Shown in pieces: positions 1-7,557 of a stretch of 15,101 nt of DNA. Position 1 is the first letter of the stretch; every line of letters starts with the position of its first letter. A program made the position numbers and the translations under genes. The DNA is from Onstottus_A sp049273835 (GTDB taxonomy: Bacteria; Acidobacteriota; Blastocatellia; UBA7656): positions 1 through 15,101 of the forward strand of contig JBASRM010000531.1 of assembly GCA_049273835.1 (NCBI GenBank), given 5' to 3'. The notes beneath the pieces were generated by a model. That model ran no database searches. It was not told where the DNA came from and worked only from the letters and a program-made list of their open reading frames with translations.

Positions 1-140
1 ACATAGAAGTATGCGCCCGGGATCTCGAAACGGGTTGCTCTAACAGGTATTGCGTTCCTCTCGGCCATCCCGGTTTCGGCGCGGCCACCCTGAAGCGCAA
101 AGCATACGCAAATCAACAGCGCCATGAGCATCTTCATCAT
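1..140 (-). CDS. Secreted protein of unknown function, N-terminal fragment (runs off the left edge)
   Basis: Reading leftward from ATG at 140-138, an open frame of 46 codons continues past the window edge. The protein begins MMKMLMALLICVCFALQGG followed by RAETGMAERN, which is a typical signal peptide (short basic start, hydrophobic core at about residues 4-16, small residues before a polar segment). The start ATG overlaps the TGA of the upstream DUF3800 gene (ATGA arrangement at 140-137), and GGAG lies about 10 bases before it, so translation is probably coupled to that gene. A second ATG follows directly at 137-135. The mature part seen (PVRATRFEIPGAYFY) is too short to assign a family. Its existence as a gene is supported by the signal peptide and the stop/start overlap; its function is unknown. 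Confidence 0.6.
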   Translation of the reverse strand, partial: MMKMLMALLICVCFALQGGRAETGMAERNAIPVRATRFEIPGAYFY

Positions 141-1213
141 CTTTTTGATTCTCCATTCTCTACAGAAAAGGGAAATGTTGCTGATGTGTTTTGCAAGGTG
201 ATCTTTACCTCTATCGCCGCTTCTGGATAACGCTCCTTCAACCGCCTGAGATCGCTCGGCGTAATGCCTGTTGGTACATAAACTCTGAGCCCACCATCCC
301 CAGTGTGCTCCTTTTCTAATCCGAGTCCGTAGAGAATATTGCCGAAGTGGTGGACAGCTTTACGCCTCTCGGCCTGATAGGCTTTTTCGGTCGCTACAGC
401 ATCCAGAGCCCACAGAATACGTTCTCGCGTCCAATCGACGTTGACATGGAGCAACTTAGCAAAGTGAGCGAACGCCAAACCGGATGAGGCCTTAGCGGTC
501 GCGAGCGAGGCGTGTGCTATCAAATCTGCTGCTTGGAGTGGCAGCATATCGCGCTTGTTTCCTACAGCGGCCGCTCGAATTGGCATTGGGGGCGGCTGCG
601 CTCTCTCACCTATTTCCGTCACAGGCCAGCCAATTGGGCATTCTTCGCGTTCTTGATACGCCGCGTGCTGTTTTACCAACTCCTGCAAAATACCTAATGC
701 CCCCTTCGTGTTTCGATGACCGGCCTCCAAATAAACAGAGAAGGAGGATTCAGAATCGCCGCGATACTTAAAGTATTCCGCGACGGCCAAACAGCAACCC
801 TGAACCGCCAAGGCATAGGCACTTCCAACCTCAGACCTCACGGCAGGGGTAGCCAATGACTCGTATTCCCTAGGTGATATTCGTGAACAGACCGCAAAGT
901 CGACTGTATTGACGACCAGATCACTCAGGCTGTCTAGTAATAGTGCCCGCTGAATACGGCTCAGATTCAACGTGCCCCTGGCGCTCAAAAATGACTGAAG
1001 CCTGATGTACGGCAAGCCACAGAGATCAAGCTTTTCTTTCCATCGCGTAGCAAACTCCGCCCACTTGTCGACTGGGGCAACGAACCCCGCCACAATCAAT
1101 TCGTCTCTGCCTCTGAAGCTCTCGTCCAGATAGCACTCTAAAAACGCCACGTTATCACCAAAGCATGGGGATAGACCTAGACTCGCGTAACTCACGGTCT
1201 CGGAGGCGCCCAT
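137..1213 (-). CDS. DUF3800-domain protein
   Basis: A 358-aa protein with the two hallmarks of DUF3800: an N-terminal acidic motif YLDES (residues 28-32) after a short lead-in, and a C-terminal LQAADLIAH motif (226-234). The acidic residues D30, E31 and D230 would form a metal site if, as suggested for this family, the fold is RNase H-like. Biochemical function is not established; members are frequent in phages, mobile elements and defence islands. About 110 residues follow the LQAAD motif, ending in a basic/amphipathic tail with no recognisable domain. The frame is open up to 1246, but ATG at 1213 is preferred because a strong AAGGAGGTG lies 6 bases upstream. The gene has its own promoter (1276-1304) and is joined by an ATGA overlap to the secreted protein at the left edge. 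Confidence 0.8.
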   Translation of the reverse strand: MGASETVSYASLGLSPCFGDNVAFLECYLDESFRGRDELIVAGFVAPVDKWAEFATRWKEKLDLCGLPYIRLQSFLSARGTLNLSRIQRALLLDSLSDLVVNTVDFAVCSRISPREYESLATPAVRSEVGSAYALAVQGCCLAVAEYFKYRGDSESSFSVYLEAGHRNTKGALGILQELVKQHAAYQEREECPIGWPVTEIGERAQPPPMPIRAAAVGNKRDMLPLQAADLIAHASLATAKASSGLAFAHFAKLLHVNVDWTRERILWALDAVATEKAYQAERRKAVHHFGNILYGLGLEKEHTGDGGLRVYVPTGITPSDLRRLKERYPEAAIEVKITLQNTSATFPFSVENGESKR

Positions 1214-1232
1214 TAGACACCTCCTTCGCGCC

Positions 1233-1318
1233 GGGTAATAATACACGCTAGCCCGGTAATACTGGGCTCTGACGAACCATACCCCGAAAGGCTTGATTCG
1301 TCAAATATATTATTACCC
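1233..1318. repeat. 11-bp inverted repeat flanking the DUF3800 promoter, possible operator pair
   Basis: GGGTAATAATA at 1233-1243 and its exact reverse complement TATTATTACCC at 1308-1318 bracket the promoter: one arm lies just upstream of the -35 box, the other in the transcribed leader. A third related element, CGGTAATACTG, lies between them at 1254-1264, inside a small palindrome AGCCC...GGGCT (1250-1268). Three copies of GGTAATA around one promoter suggest binding sites for a repressor that bridges or covers the promoter. Alternatively, the leader copy could act as RNA. No regulator gene is next to it, so this is inference from sequence pattern only. Confidence 0.4.
1276..1304 (-). promoter_or_regulatory. 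Sigma-70 type promoter of the DUF3800 gene
   Basis: On the minus strand, -35 TTGACG (1304-1299) and -10 TATGGT (1281-1276) are separated by exactly 17 bases, giving 5/6 and 4/6 matches to consensus. The predicted transcript starts near 1269 and carries a leader of about 55 bases before the ATG at 1213. GGTAATA repeats surround it (see 1233-1318). Confidence 0.55.
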
Positions 1319-1353
1319 AAATTAGCCTGTGTTCGGCTCAGGCCAGGGCACTC

Positions 1354-2139
1354 TCATTTCACTTCTTTGATACTGCTCGGTTTCACGAACAGTTTGTCGG
1401 GCAACGTAAGGTTGAAGGCAACAGTATCGAAGCTCGCTCGCGCGGTTTGTTTACCGTCTCGATAGAAATCCTGAATTGTCGCAACCTTGATACCCTCAAA
1501 ATCAACCCATCGATGATAGCGGACCTCATTGTTGGCAGTTCCCTCTTCGCTAATCGTTTTATACTCAATCATCAACGGGAGCTTCGAACGCGGATCGAAA
1601 TGCACAATCGCCGACCCGCCGCCGGTGAAGTCGATGCGCACTGCTTCGGAGAAAGTGTTGCGCCACGCTTCGCGGCGGCCCAGGTAGAATAGCTTTACAC
1701 CGGATTGTTGTGATGCCGTTCTCAACAGATTATCGAGATCGTAGCGAGTAGTCTGCTGAAACTGTTTTATCTGTTCTTCCTTCTGGTCGCGAATCATCTT
1801 CTGCTTTGCTTCGTAGACCCAATTCGCGATTTCCGAGTTAGTCTGAATGAACTTGTCGTCGCCCTTTCCGAATTCGGTCCGCTCGCGGCCGGGATATCCA
1901 ATATAGTCAACAAAGGGAAGCGGATCGCCCGGCACGCCCTTCTCAAACGGGCTGTATTGCCCGCGGCTCTCAACCGTGCGAATCTTCAAGAAAGCCTCGC
2001 CGCCGCGCGCGGCTATCGCGTCGCGCACAAGCGCGGCAGCCTTTACCGGATCGTTTTCATCAGGCTCCTGGGCGGACGCGGCCGGCAATATGGTGGCCGC
2101 GATAAGCAGCAAAACGGAAAGCGCCGTTGATAATCTCAA
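1354..2139 (-). CDS. Secreted protein with a LolA-like (outer-membrane lipoprotein carrier-like) fold, function unknown
   Basis: A 261-aa protein. Residues 1-23 (MRLSTALSVLLLIAATILPA then ASA) form a clean signal peptide with an ASA|Q cleavage site and no lipobox cysteine. The mature part has an N-terminal helix with an AIAARGGEAFLKIRTVESRG motif, followed by many alternating strand-like segments (for example AVRIDFTGG, AIVHFDPRSKLPLMIEYK, ATIQDFYRDGKQ). This is the pattern of LolA/LolB-like periplasmic proteins common in Acidobacteriota, here probably binding a hydrophobic ligand; the exact role is unknown. The frame can be extended to a TTG at 2151, but TTG at 2139 is preferred because GGAGGG ends four bases upstream and the signal peptide then starts cleanly. 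Upstream, TAGAAT (2182-2177) is a possible -10 box without a good -35. The gene is separated from the clp gene by a strong terminator. Confidence 0.72.
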   Translation of the reverse strand: MRLSTALSVLLLIAATILPAASAQEPDENDPVKAAALVRDAIAARGGEAFLKIRTVESRGQYSPFEKGVPGDPLPFVDYIGYPGRERTEFGKGDDKFIQTNSEIANWVYEAKQKMIRDQKEEQIKQFQQTTRYDLDNLLRTASQQSGVKLFYLGRREAWRNTFSEAVRIDFTGGGSAIVHFDPRSKLPLMIEYKTISEEGTANNEVRYHRWVDFEGIKVATIQDFYRDGKQTARASFDTVAFNLTLPDKLFVKPSSIKEVK

Positions 2140-2225
2140 ATTGCCCTCCAAACAATACTAAAGCTTGGTTATTGGAATTCTAGCCCAGACAGGTGCGGGC
2201 ACGCACGCTACAGCAAGCATAATTC

Positions 2226-2259
2226 AAAAGCGGCGCGGAGTTCGAACCGCGCCGCTTTT
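2226..2259 (-). terminator. Rho-independent terminator of the clp operon
   Basis: A perfect 13-bp stem (AAAAGCGGCGCGG at 2226-2238 with its exact complement at 2247-2259) closes an 8-base loop, 23 bases after the stop codon of the clp gene. Read on the minus strand the hairpin ends in TTTT. The A/T arms make it symmetric, so it could also work on the plus strand, but no plus-strand gene needs it. Confidence 0.85.
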
Positions 2260-2282
2260 AAATTAATAGTTCTTACGTGCGA

Positions 2283-4547
2283 TCAACGCTGCAGGGCCAC
2301 GATCTTCAATTCGCCTTCCTGAAAATCCACCTCAAAGCGGTCGCCTTCCTTCCATCGGGTGGTCATCGGAAGCTTGACCAGTTCATCGATAGTACGCTTG
2401 AGGAAGCGCGCCCCATAAGCCGGGCTGAAGCCCTTCTCTACCAGATGCACAACCGCGCTTTCGCTCACTTCAAGTTGTTTGCCCTGTCGCTTCATCTGCC
2501 GCTTGATAATGCTCAGATATAACTCAGCGATCTGCTTTACTTCGTCTTCAGTGAGTGGCGAAAACACGACGATCTCGTCGATGCGATTGCGGAACTCGGG
2601 TGAGAAACGCTCTTCCGCCGCTTTAATGACTTCTCGCTTTATCTGTTTGATGTCAGCAAGAGTCTTGGTTCCGAACCCAAGCGGCTTCATATATTTCTTG
2701 AAATTGTCCGACCCCAGATTCGAGGTCATGATGATTATCGCGTCCGACAAATAAACCTTCTTACCCCGGCCGTCGGTGATCCATCCTTCATCGAACGCTT
2801 GCAAAAACAAGTTGAGAAGGTACGACGACGCCTTCTCAATCTCGTCCAGCAGCAAGACGGTGTAAGGATTATCGCGCAACCGCTCAGTCAGGATGCCGCC
2901 GCGCTCGCTGCCTACGATGCCGCGAGGCATGCCGATCAGCTTCTCGATAGCTATGGTCCCGTCCTGATACTCGGACATATCTATGCGGACCATCTTGTCG
3001 TCGTCGCCGAACATAAACTCTGCTACGGCCTTCGCGAGTTCGGTCTTGCCGACTCCGGTTGGGCCTAGAAACAACAACACACCATCGGGCTTATAGAAGT
3101 TTTCCTTGAGCGGTCCCTTGTTGAGCCGCAGTCGTTGAGCCACCGCCTTGATCGCTTCCTTCTGCCCGATAACCCGTGCCGAAAGGGCGCCCTCCATATG
3201 CCCGAAGCGGTCGTTGGTATCACGGAATATCATGTCGCGCGGAATGCGTGACTCCTGGCTTATCACGTCGATGATATGCTCGGACTTGACCTCGGAGGGC
3301 TCCAGCTGATTGATCTCAACCTTTACCGAAGCGGTGTCGAGCCAGCCAATCACCTTGTCTGGCAGGTGCAAATTGCGAACGTATCGCGGCGCCATCTCGA
3401 GCGCGGTCTCGATAGCTTCATCGGAAATTGTAACCGAGTAATTTCGCTCCAGTCTTGGGCGCACGCCGACGATGATCTTCCGGGTGTCCTCAACTGATGG
3501 TTCATCGACTTTGACAAGCCGGAACCTTCGAGAGAGCGCTTCGTCCTCGGAAATGTATTCCTTGTACTCAGTCATCGTGGTCGCACCGATGATGCGCAAT
3601 TCCCCGCGAGCGAGGGCGGACTTGAACATGTTAGCCGCGTCAGAACTCGCTCCCAGAGCCGATCCTGCGCCAATGATCGTGTGTGCCTCGTCGATGAACA
3701 GCACCAGATTATCGCGCTCCTTGACTTCACTGATTATCCCTTGTATGCGCTCTTCAAACATTCCGCGCAGCATCGTCCCGGCGACTATGCCGGACATCTG
3801 AAGCTGAACAACGTGTGTGCTGCGCAATCGCTGCGGTAAAGATTCGGGCTCGAGCTCGATCTTGCGCGCAAGCCCTTCGACTACCGCTGTCTTGCCAACT
3901 CCAGCTTCTCCTACAAGCATCGGCGAATTTGCGCGCTCGCGATGGCAGAGTATTTCGACGATCTGTCTGATTTCTTCGTTGCGGCCGATGACAGGCGGCA
4001 GCTTGTCCTGACGGGCGAGCTTGTTAAGGCTTACCCCGAAATGCTTGAGATAGGGCGGTAGCTCGTAACGGCGTCGATATTTTTCTTCTTTCTCTTCGTG
4101 GCTGCGGACCCGAGTAGCTATCTTCTGCATCACCATTTCCCGGTCCGCGCCCAGCCGCCTCAGCAGTTCCACCGGGTAGCTGTGAGTATCGGTGAACAGG
4201 GCGTAGAACAGGTCGGTCGACTCGATGAGCCTCCGTCCCTGCTCGCGTGAGTGCTTCAACGCGTTTGAGAGCAATGTACGCAGCGGCTCGGATATCTTCA
4301 TTCCCCGGCCAAGGTAATCGCGCTGATCGAGCTTGGTTTCAAGCGCCTGGATTACAACCTGCGGGTCCAAATTAAGACTCTGCATGACCTCGTTGAAGAA
4401 AGGGCGCTCGACCTCGGTGATCGAAACGAAAAGGTGCTCCGGCGCAAGCTGATTGTGGTCGCGCGCGCGCGCTTCCTCGTAAGCCTTGCGAATCAGCCGG
4501 CGGCCGCTCTCAGCGATCTTGTCGGTATAGATCTCCAGATCGATCAT
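2283..4547 (-). CDS. ClpA/ClpC-type AAA+ unfoldase (Clp protease ATP-binding subunit)
   Basis: A 754-aa Hsp100 protein with two AAA+ modules that unfolds proteins and feeds them to a peptidase in the cytoplasm. Order of parts: Clp N-domain (about 1-145); linker; D1 with Walker A GEAGVGKT (213-220) and Walker B LVLFIDEAH (281-289); D2 with Walker A GPTGVGKT (495-502), Walker B VLLLDE (564-569) and sensor TSN (608-610); C-terminal D2-small domain. There is no ClpB/ClpC middle coiled-coil insertion in D1, so it is closest in layout to ClpA. An LGF tripeptide (623-625) sits where ClpA/ClpC/ClpX carry the hydrophobic loop that docks on ClpP, which argues for a protease partner rather than a ClpB-like disaggregase. 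Start ATG at 4547 overlaps the TGA of the N-domain gene; GGAAG lies 9 bases upstream. No clpP or clpS is in the window. Confidence 0.93.
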   Translation of the reverse strand: MIDLEIYTDKIAESGRRLIRKAYEEARARDHNQLAPEHLFVSITEVERPFFNEVMQSLNLDPQVVIQALETKLDQRDYLGRGMKISEPLRTLLSNALKHSREQGRRLIESTDLFYALFTDTHSYPVELLRRLGADREMVMQKIATRVRSHEEKEEKYRRRYELPPYLKHFGVSLNKLARQDKLPPVIGRNEEIRQIVEILCHRERANSPMLVGEAGVGKTAVVEGLARKIELEPESLPQRLRSTHVVQLQMSGIVAGTMLRGMFEERIQGIISEVKERDNLVLFIDEAHTIIGAGSALGASSDAANMFKSALARGELRIIGATTMTEYKEYISEDEALSRRFRLVKVDEPSVEDTRKIIVGVRPRLERNYSVTISDEAIETALEMAPRYVRNLHLPDKVIGWLDTASVKVEINQLEPSEVKSEHIIDVISQESRIPRDMIFRDTNDRFGHMEGALSARVIGQKEAIKAVAQRLRLNKGPLKENFYKPDGVLLFLGPTGVGKTELAKAVAEFMFGDDDKMVRIDMSEYQDGTIAIEKLIGMPRGIVGSERGGILTERLRDNPYTVLLLDEIEKASSYLLNLFLQAFDEGWITDGRGKKVYLSDAIIIMTSNLGSDNFKKYMKPLGFGTKTLADIKQIKREVIKAAEERFSPEFRNRIDEIVVFSPLTEDEVKQIAELYLSIIKRQMKRQGKQLEVSESAVVHLVEKGFSPAYGARFLKRTIDELVKLPMTTRWKEGDRFEVDFQEGELKIVALQR

Positions 4548-5034
4548 TTGTTGCCACTTCCGTGTCCGCGGTTAGTATCTATCTTCTGCATCACCATCTC
4601 GCTGTCAGCTCCGAGGCGTCTCAGCACCTCGACCGGGTAGCTATGGGTATCGGTGAACAGCGCATAGAATAGATCGGTCGATTCGATGAGTCTGCGCCCG
4701 TGCTCACGTGAGTGCTTCAACGCGTTCGAGAGCAATATGCGCAGCGGCTCGGATATCTTCATTCCCCCGCCAGGGTAATCGCGATGATCGAGCTTGGTTT
4801 CAAGCGCCTGGATTACAACCTGCGGGTCCAGATCAACACTCTGCATGACCTCGTTGAAGAAAGGCCGCTCGACTTCGGTGATTGAAACGAAAAGGTGCTC
4901 CGGCCCAAGCTGATTGTGATCGCGAGCGCGCGCTTCCTCGTAAGCTTTGCGAATCAGGCGGCGGCCGCTTTCAGCGATCTTGTCGGTGTAGATTTCCGGA
5001 TCGATCATTTGTTGCCACTTCCGTGTCCGCGGTA
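4113..5034. repeat. Exact 461-bp tandem duplication of the 5' end of the clp gene
   Basis: Positions 4113-4573 and 4574-5034 are two abutting direct copies with a constant offset of 461 bases and no indels. My hand alignment gives about 44 mismatches, so roughly 90% identity. Each copy contains the leader with GGAAGTGGCAACAA, the ATG, and the first about 143 codons of the Clp N-domain. Identity is complete over the last 30 or so bases (leader and start codon region). Because 461 is not a multiple of three, the upstream copy shifts frame at the junction and ends at a TGA inside the duplicated leader. This created a short gene in front of the full one. Confidence 0.93.
4544..5008 (-). CDS. Stand-alone Clp N-domain protein (paralogue of the N-domain of the downstream unfoldase)
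   Basis: A 154-aa protein. Residues 1-143 match residues 1-143 of the downstream Clp ATPase with 11 differences (L4P, A35G, L58V, N59D, Q75H, L79P, R81G, T91I, Q103H, L128V, R136S). The last 11 residues (DTNRGHGSGNK) are the translated duplicated leader. It has no AAA+ module, so it cannot unfold proteins itself. Known N-domain-only relatives such as mycobacterial ClpC2 and plant ClpT show that this domain alone can bind adaptors, ligands or the Clp core; a competitor or regulator role here is inference. Its TGA overlaps the ATG of the unfoldase (ATGA), suggesting coupled translation. The frame is open to a TTG at 5104, but that TTG lies in a -35 box; ATG at 5008 corresponds to the start of the paralogue. 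Most base differences are silent, which argues against a dead copy. Confidence 0.82.
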   Translation of the reverse strand: MIDPEIYTDKIAESGRRLIRKAYEEARARDHNQLGPEHLFVSITEVERPFFNEVMQSVDLDPQVVIQALETKLDHRDYPGGGMKISEPLRILLSNALKHSREHGRRLIESTDLFYALFTDTHSYPVEVLRRLGADSEMVMQKIDTNRGHGSGNK

Positions 5035-5075
5035 AGCTATCGAGTAGACGCTCGAACCAAGGGTGCCACGAACGA

Positions 5076-5104
5076 AGTATATCAGAGACGAAAAGTGTAC
5101 TCAA
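5076..5104 (-). promoter_or_regulatory. Sigma-70 type promoter of the Clp N-domain/unfoldase pair
   Basis: On the minus strand, TTGAGT (5104-5099) and TATACT (5081-5076) are separated by 17 bases, matching consensus at 4/6 and 5/6 positions. A start of transcription near 5069 would give a leader of about 60 bases before ATG 5008. It lies just outside the duplicated unit, so the promoter was not copied and both genes depend on it. Confidence 0.6.
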
Positions 5105-5137
5105 GAATAGCCACTTTCGCGCATCGGTCGCTCGCTA

Positions 5138-6295
5138 CTACAGGTATTGCTCTTCTCGACGCGATGTAATCAGGCTGGATCTTCGAGACAGTCCCCTCTG
5201 CGAAATTCGTTCTGCAATCTCGACGGCTCGCCCCTCGCTTCTAGCTTCGCGTTTCGCTATAACGCCAGCATAGATCCCTCGGCGCGAGCGTATCTGCAGG
5301 CCGGGTCGAGTAGCATAGACGTTGACCGCATGAAATCTCGTGTCGTCGGGGGCGCGCTCGGTTGAGTAAGCGAAGACGTATTCGGCGCCGATCTCGGTGA
5401 CGATCTGCGGACTCAACCTCGCAAACTCCGTAGCAGTTCCTGGATTCCAAATCGTTCCGCCGGTTTCCTCAGCAAATCCTTTTAGCATTATCTCGGCCGC
5501 TTCGAGCTGCCGGTAGTAAGCGCGGAGACGCTCGATTCGCTTGCGATTCCCAGGATCGAGCATTTCATACCACGAAAGCGCATTGAATGCGCGCGGCTTC
5601 AACTCGCGCAGCAATATGGAGTTCTGACAGACAATGTAAACCGTGGCGCGCGCGCGATGAAGCGCGGTGAGAACCTCTTCAAAATCCGACTCGTCAAAGG
5701 AGTCCACGCCGTCCGTCATGATGACCACACTTCGGCGCCCGCTGACTTTGGGCAGTACTTCTTTGGCGGCGTAGATCAGGCTGCGGTAAAAGTCCGACTT
5801 GAGACCCGGCTTGAATTTCCATTCTAGAGCTCGCCTCAGCGCCTCTTTATCGCCCGTCCACTGTGAAAGCAGTGATGTCCTGTCGGCATAAGTGATCACC
5901 GCAGCGTGGTCCTGCTCGCCAAGCGAGTCGACCACCTTCAAGGCAAGATCCCGATTCATGTTCAAATTCTTGAGCGTACTGTCTCCCCCGGCATCGAGAA
6001 CAAACAGAATGTTCGCCGGGGTGTGCATGACCGAGTTGATGACCTGGCGTTTGCCGTCCTCGGTGAGTATGAAGTCAGCTCGCTGAAGATTCGGCGGGAG
6101 CTTACCAAGATCGCTGTGAACACTGACGGGAAGCAAGACTTCTTCGACCCGCAACCGGATGGTGTCCCGATCATCGCGATGTTGAGGAGTCTTTGGCTGA
6201 CCGCGCATCCGGCCGCTCTGAGCTTGTACCTGCGCTGTGGATGCGATGATTACCCAGAGAACCGTGGCTGCTTCTGCCTTCAACTTGAGCGACAT
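5138..6295 (-). CDS. VWFA-related acidobacterial secreted protein
   Basis: A 385-aa protein of the VWFA-related family that is expanded in Acidobacteriota (TIGR03436 type). Residues 1-26 form a signal peptide ending AQVQAQ. The family lead-in LRVEEVLLPVSVHSDLGK...L..ADF.LTEDG (48-81) is followed by the von Willebrand A domain from ILFVLD (96-101). The C-terminal family motif YVFAYSTERAPDD ... RPGLQIRSRRGIYA (306-343) is present. The usual metal-site motif DxSxS reads DAGGD (101-105) here and lacks the serines, while TDGVD (194-198) is kept, so metal-dependent adhesion may be weakened. The role is unknown; the family is thought to be periplasmic or surface-exposed. Start: ATG 6295 has GGGGGA seven bases upstream; a TTG at 6310 would place this ribosome site inside the gene. 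It lies 86 bases behind hemW and may be co-transcribed with it. Confidence 0.85.
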   Translation of the reverse strand: MSLKLKAEAATVLWVIIASTAQVQAQSGRMRGQPKTPQHRDDRDTIRLRVEEVLLPVSVHSDLGKLPPNLQRADFILTEDGKRQVINSVMHTPANILFVLDAGGDSTLKNLNMNRDLALKVVDSLGEQDHAAVITYADRTSLLSQWTGDKEALRRALEWKFKPGLKSDFYRSLIYAAKEVLPKVSGRRSVVIMTDGVDSFDESDFEEVLTALHRARATVYIVCQNSILLRELKPRAFNALSWYEMLDPGNRKRIERLRAYYRQLEAAEIMLKGFAEETGGTIWNPGTATEFARLSPQIVTEIGAEYVFAYSTERAPDDTRFHAVNVYATRPGLQIRSRRGIYAGVIAKREARSEGRAVEIAERISQRGLSRRSSLITSRREEQYL

Positions 6296-6381
6296 ATGAA
6301 AATCCCCCAAGAAACGAGCCGATCAATGATGAGAAGGTTCCCCGCCTGGTTTGCTACGCGCCCATGAGTGTACTAGAACTT

Positions 6382-7551
6382 TTAGACAAAAGATACGAAG
6401 ACTTCGTTGGAAAGCAGACGGCCCGTCGGGGTCAATGACAATCGCTCCTCACCGATGTCAATCAGCCCTGCCTCCGCCAGTCTTGGCAACTCATTGCCGT
6501 ACCGCGCGATCACATCGATGCCGTACTCAGCCTTGAATTCATCCAGCCTGATGCCTTCGCTCAGTCGCAATCCCATGAATAAGGCTTCGACGGCGCGGTC
6601 TGCTTCACTAAGCTCTCGGCGCTCGGCGACCGCTTGTCCGGTTGATGCAACTTTTTCGATGTATGCTTCGGTCTGTGCCAGGTTGAACGATCGCGCTTTC
6701 CCGTCATATGAATGAGCGCCGCATCCTACACCATAGAACGAAGCACCAGTCCAGTATTTCAAGTTGTGTTTCGATCTGAAGCGGTTGGCCGTCGCGCCTT
6801 CGACGATGCGGGCGAAGTTGGAAATCTCATACTGGTCATAGCCTGCCGCCTCGGTCGCGTCGCAAATCATTCGATACATTTCCGCGGTCTGGTCATCATC
6901 GGGGGATGGTCGCTGACCACGCTTTATCTGGCTGTAGAGCTGAGTGCCTTCTTTGAGATCCAGCAAGTAAAGCGAGAGGTGTTCGGGCTGGATTGCCAGC
7001 GCCTGGCGAAGGTTGAATTCCCAGTCATCCGGGCTCTGATCGGGCAACCCGGCGATCAAGTCCAGACTGATGTTTTCGAAGCCTTCCTCACGCAGTAGGT
7101 CGATAGAACACCGCGCTTCCCCGGCGGTGTGAGTGCGGCTAAGAGAAATCAGCTCGCGATCGAGAAAGGACTGGACGCCAACGCTTGCTCGGTTAACGCC
7201 CGCCTCGAGCCATCGAGCGGCCTTCTGGCTCGAAAATGTCGCAGGGTTGATCTCTATTGTCACTTCGCACTCGGGCGTAACGTCGAACGACGCGCGGCAA
7301 GCGTCAATTAGCGCGGCGATTTGATCAGCCTCAATCATGGACGGGGTCCCACCGCCAAAGTAAATAGTGTCAGCTCGGACCCGATGACCCGGTTGCGAGA
7401 GGGAATCGCCCCGGTAAGCTATCTCGCGGCTGACCGATTCAACATAGCGGCGCGCCAGATCTTCAAAATAATCGGTCGTGTTGAAATTGCAGTAGGTGCA
7501 CTTGCGCTCACAGAAAGGGATGTGAAGGTAGATGCCGGCAGGCTGTTGCAC
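6382..7551 (-). CDS. hemW: HemW, radical SAM heme chaperone (HemN-like)
   Basis: A 389-aa protein of the HemN/HemW radical SAM family. The iron-sulfur motif CERKCTYCNF (C14, C18, C21, then N-F) follows IYLHIPF. HemW has Phe rather than the fourth Cys of true coproporphyrinogen oxidase HemN, so this is HemW, which binds heme and delivers it to apoproteins in the cytoplasm. Further family motifs are DTIYFGGGTPS (SAM binding), EINPAT, GVQSF, DLIAGLP and the C-terminal HemN domain ending in LTPTGRLLSNEVF. The frame is open to TTG 7635, but the 28 extra residues have no family counterpart. GTG at 7551 gives the normal HemW start directly before IYLHIPFC. No Shine-Dalgarno site precedes it; instead TATAAT ends 6 bases before, implying a leaderless transcript. 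Confidence 0.93.
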   Translation of the reverse strand: MQQPAGIYLHIPFCERKCTYCNFNTTDYFEDLARRYVESVSREIAYRGDSLSQPGHRVRADTIYFGGGTPSMIEADQIAALIDACRASFDVTPECEVTIEINPATFSSQKAARWLEAGVNRASVGVQSFLDRELISLSRTHTAGEARCSIDLLREEGFENISLDLIAGLPDQSPDDWEFNLRQALAIQPEHLSLYLLDLKEGTQLYSQIKRGQRPSPDDDQTAEMYRMICDATEAAGYDQYEISNFARIVEGATANRFRSKHNLKYWTGASFYGVGCGAHSYDGKARSFNLAQTEAYIEKVASTGQAVAERRELSEADRAVEALFMGLRLSEGIRLDEFKAEYGIDVIARYGNELPRLAEAGLIDIGEERLSLTPTGRLLSNEVFVSFV

Positions 7552-7557
7552 GCAGCG

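Noticed and set aside
5009..5104. N-terminal extension of the Clp N-domain protein from TTG 5104
   Set aside because: The TTG belongs to a -35 box that is 17 bases from TATACT, the extra residues have no counterpart in Clp proteins, and the paralogue starts at the ATG equivalent to 5008.
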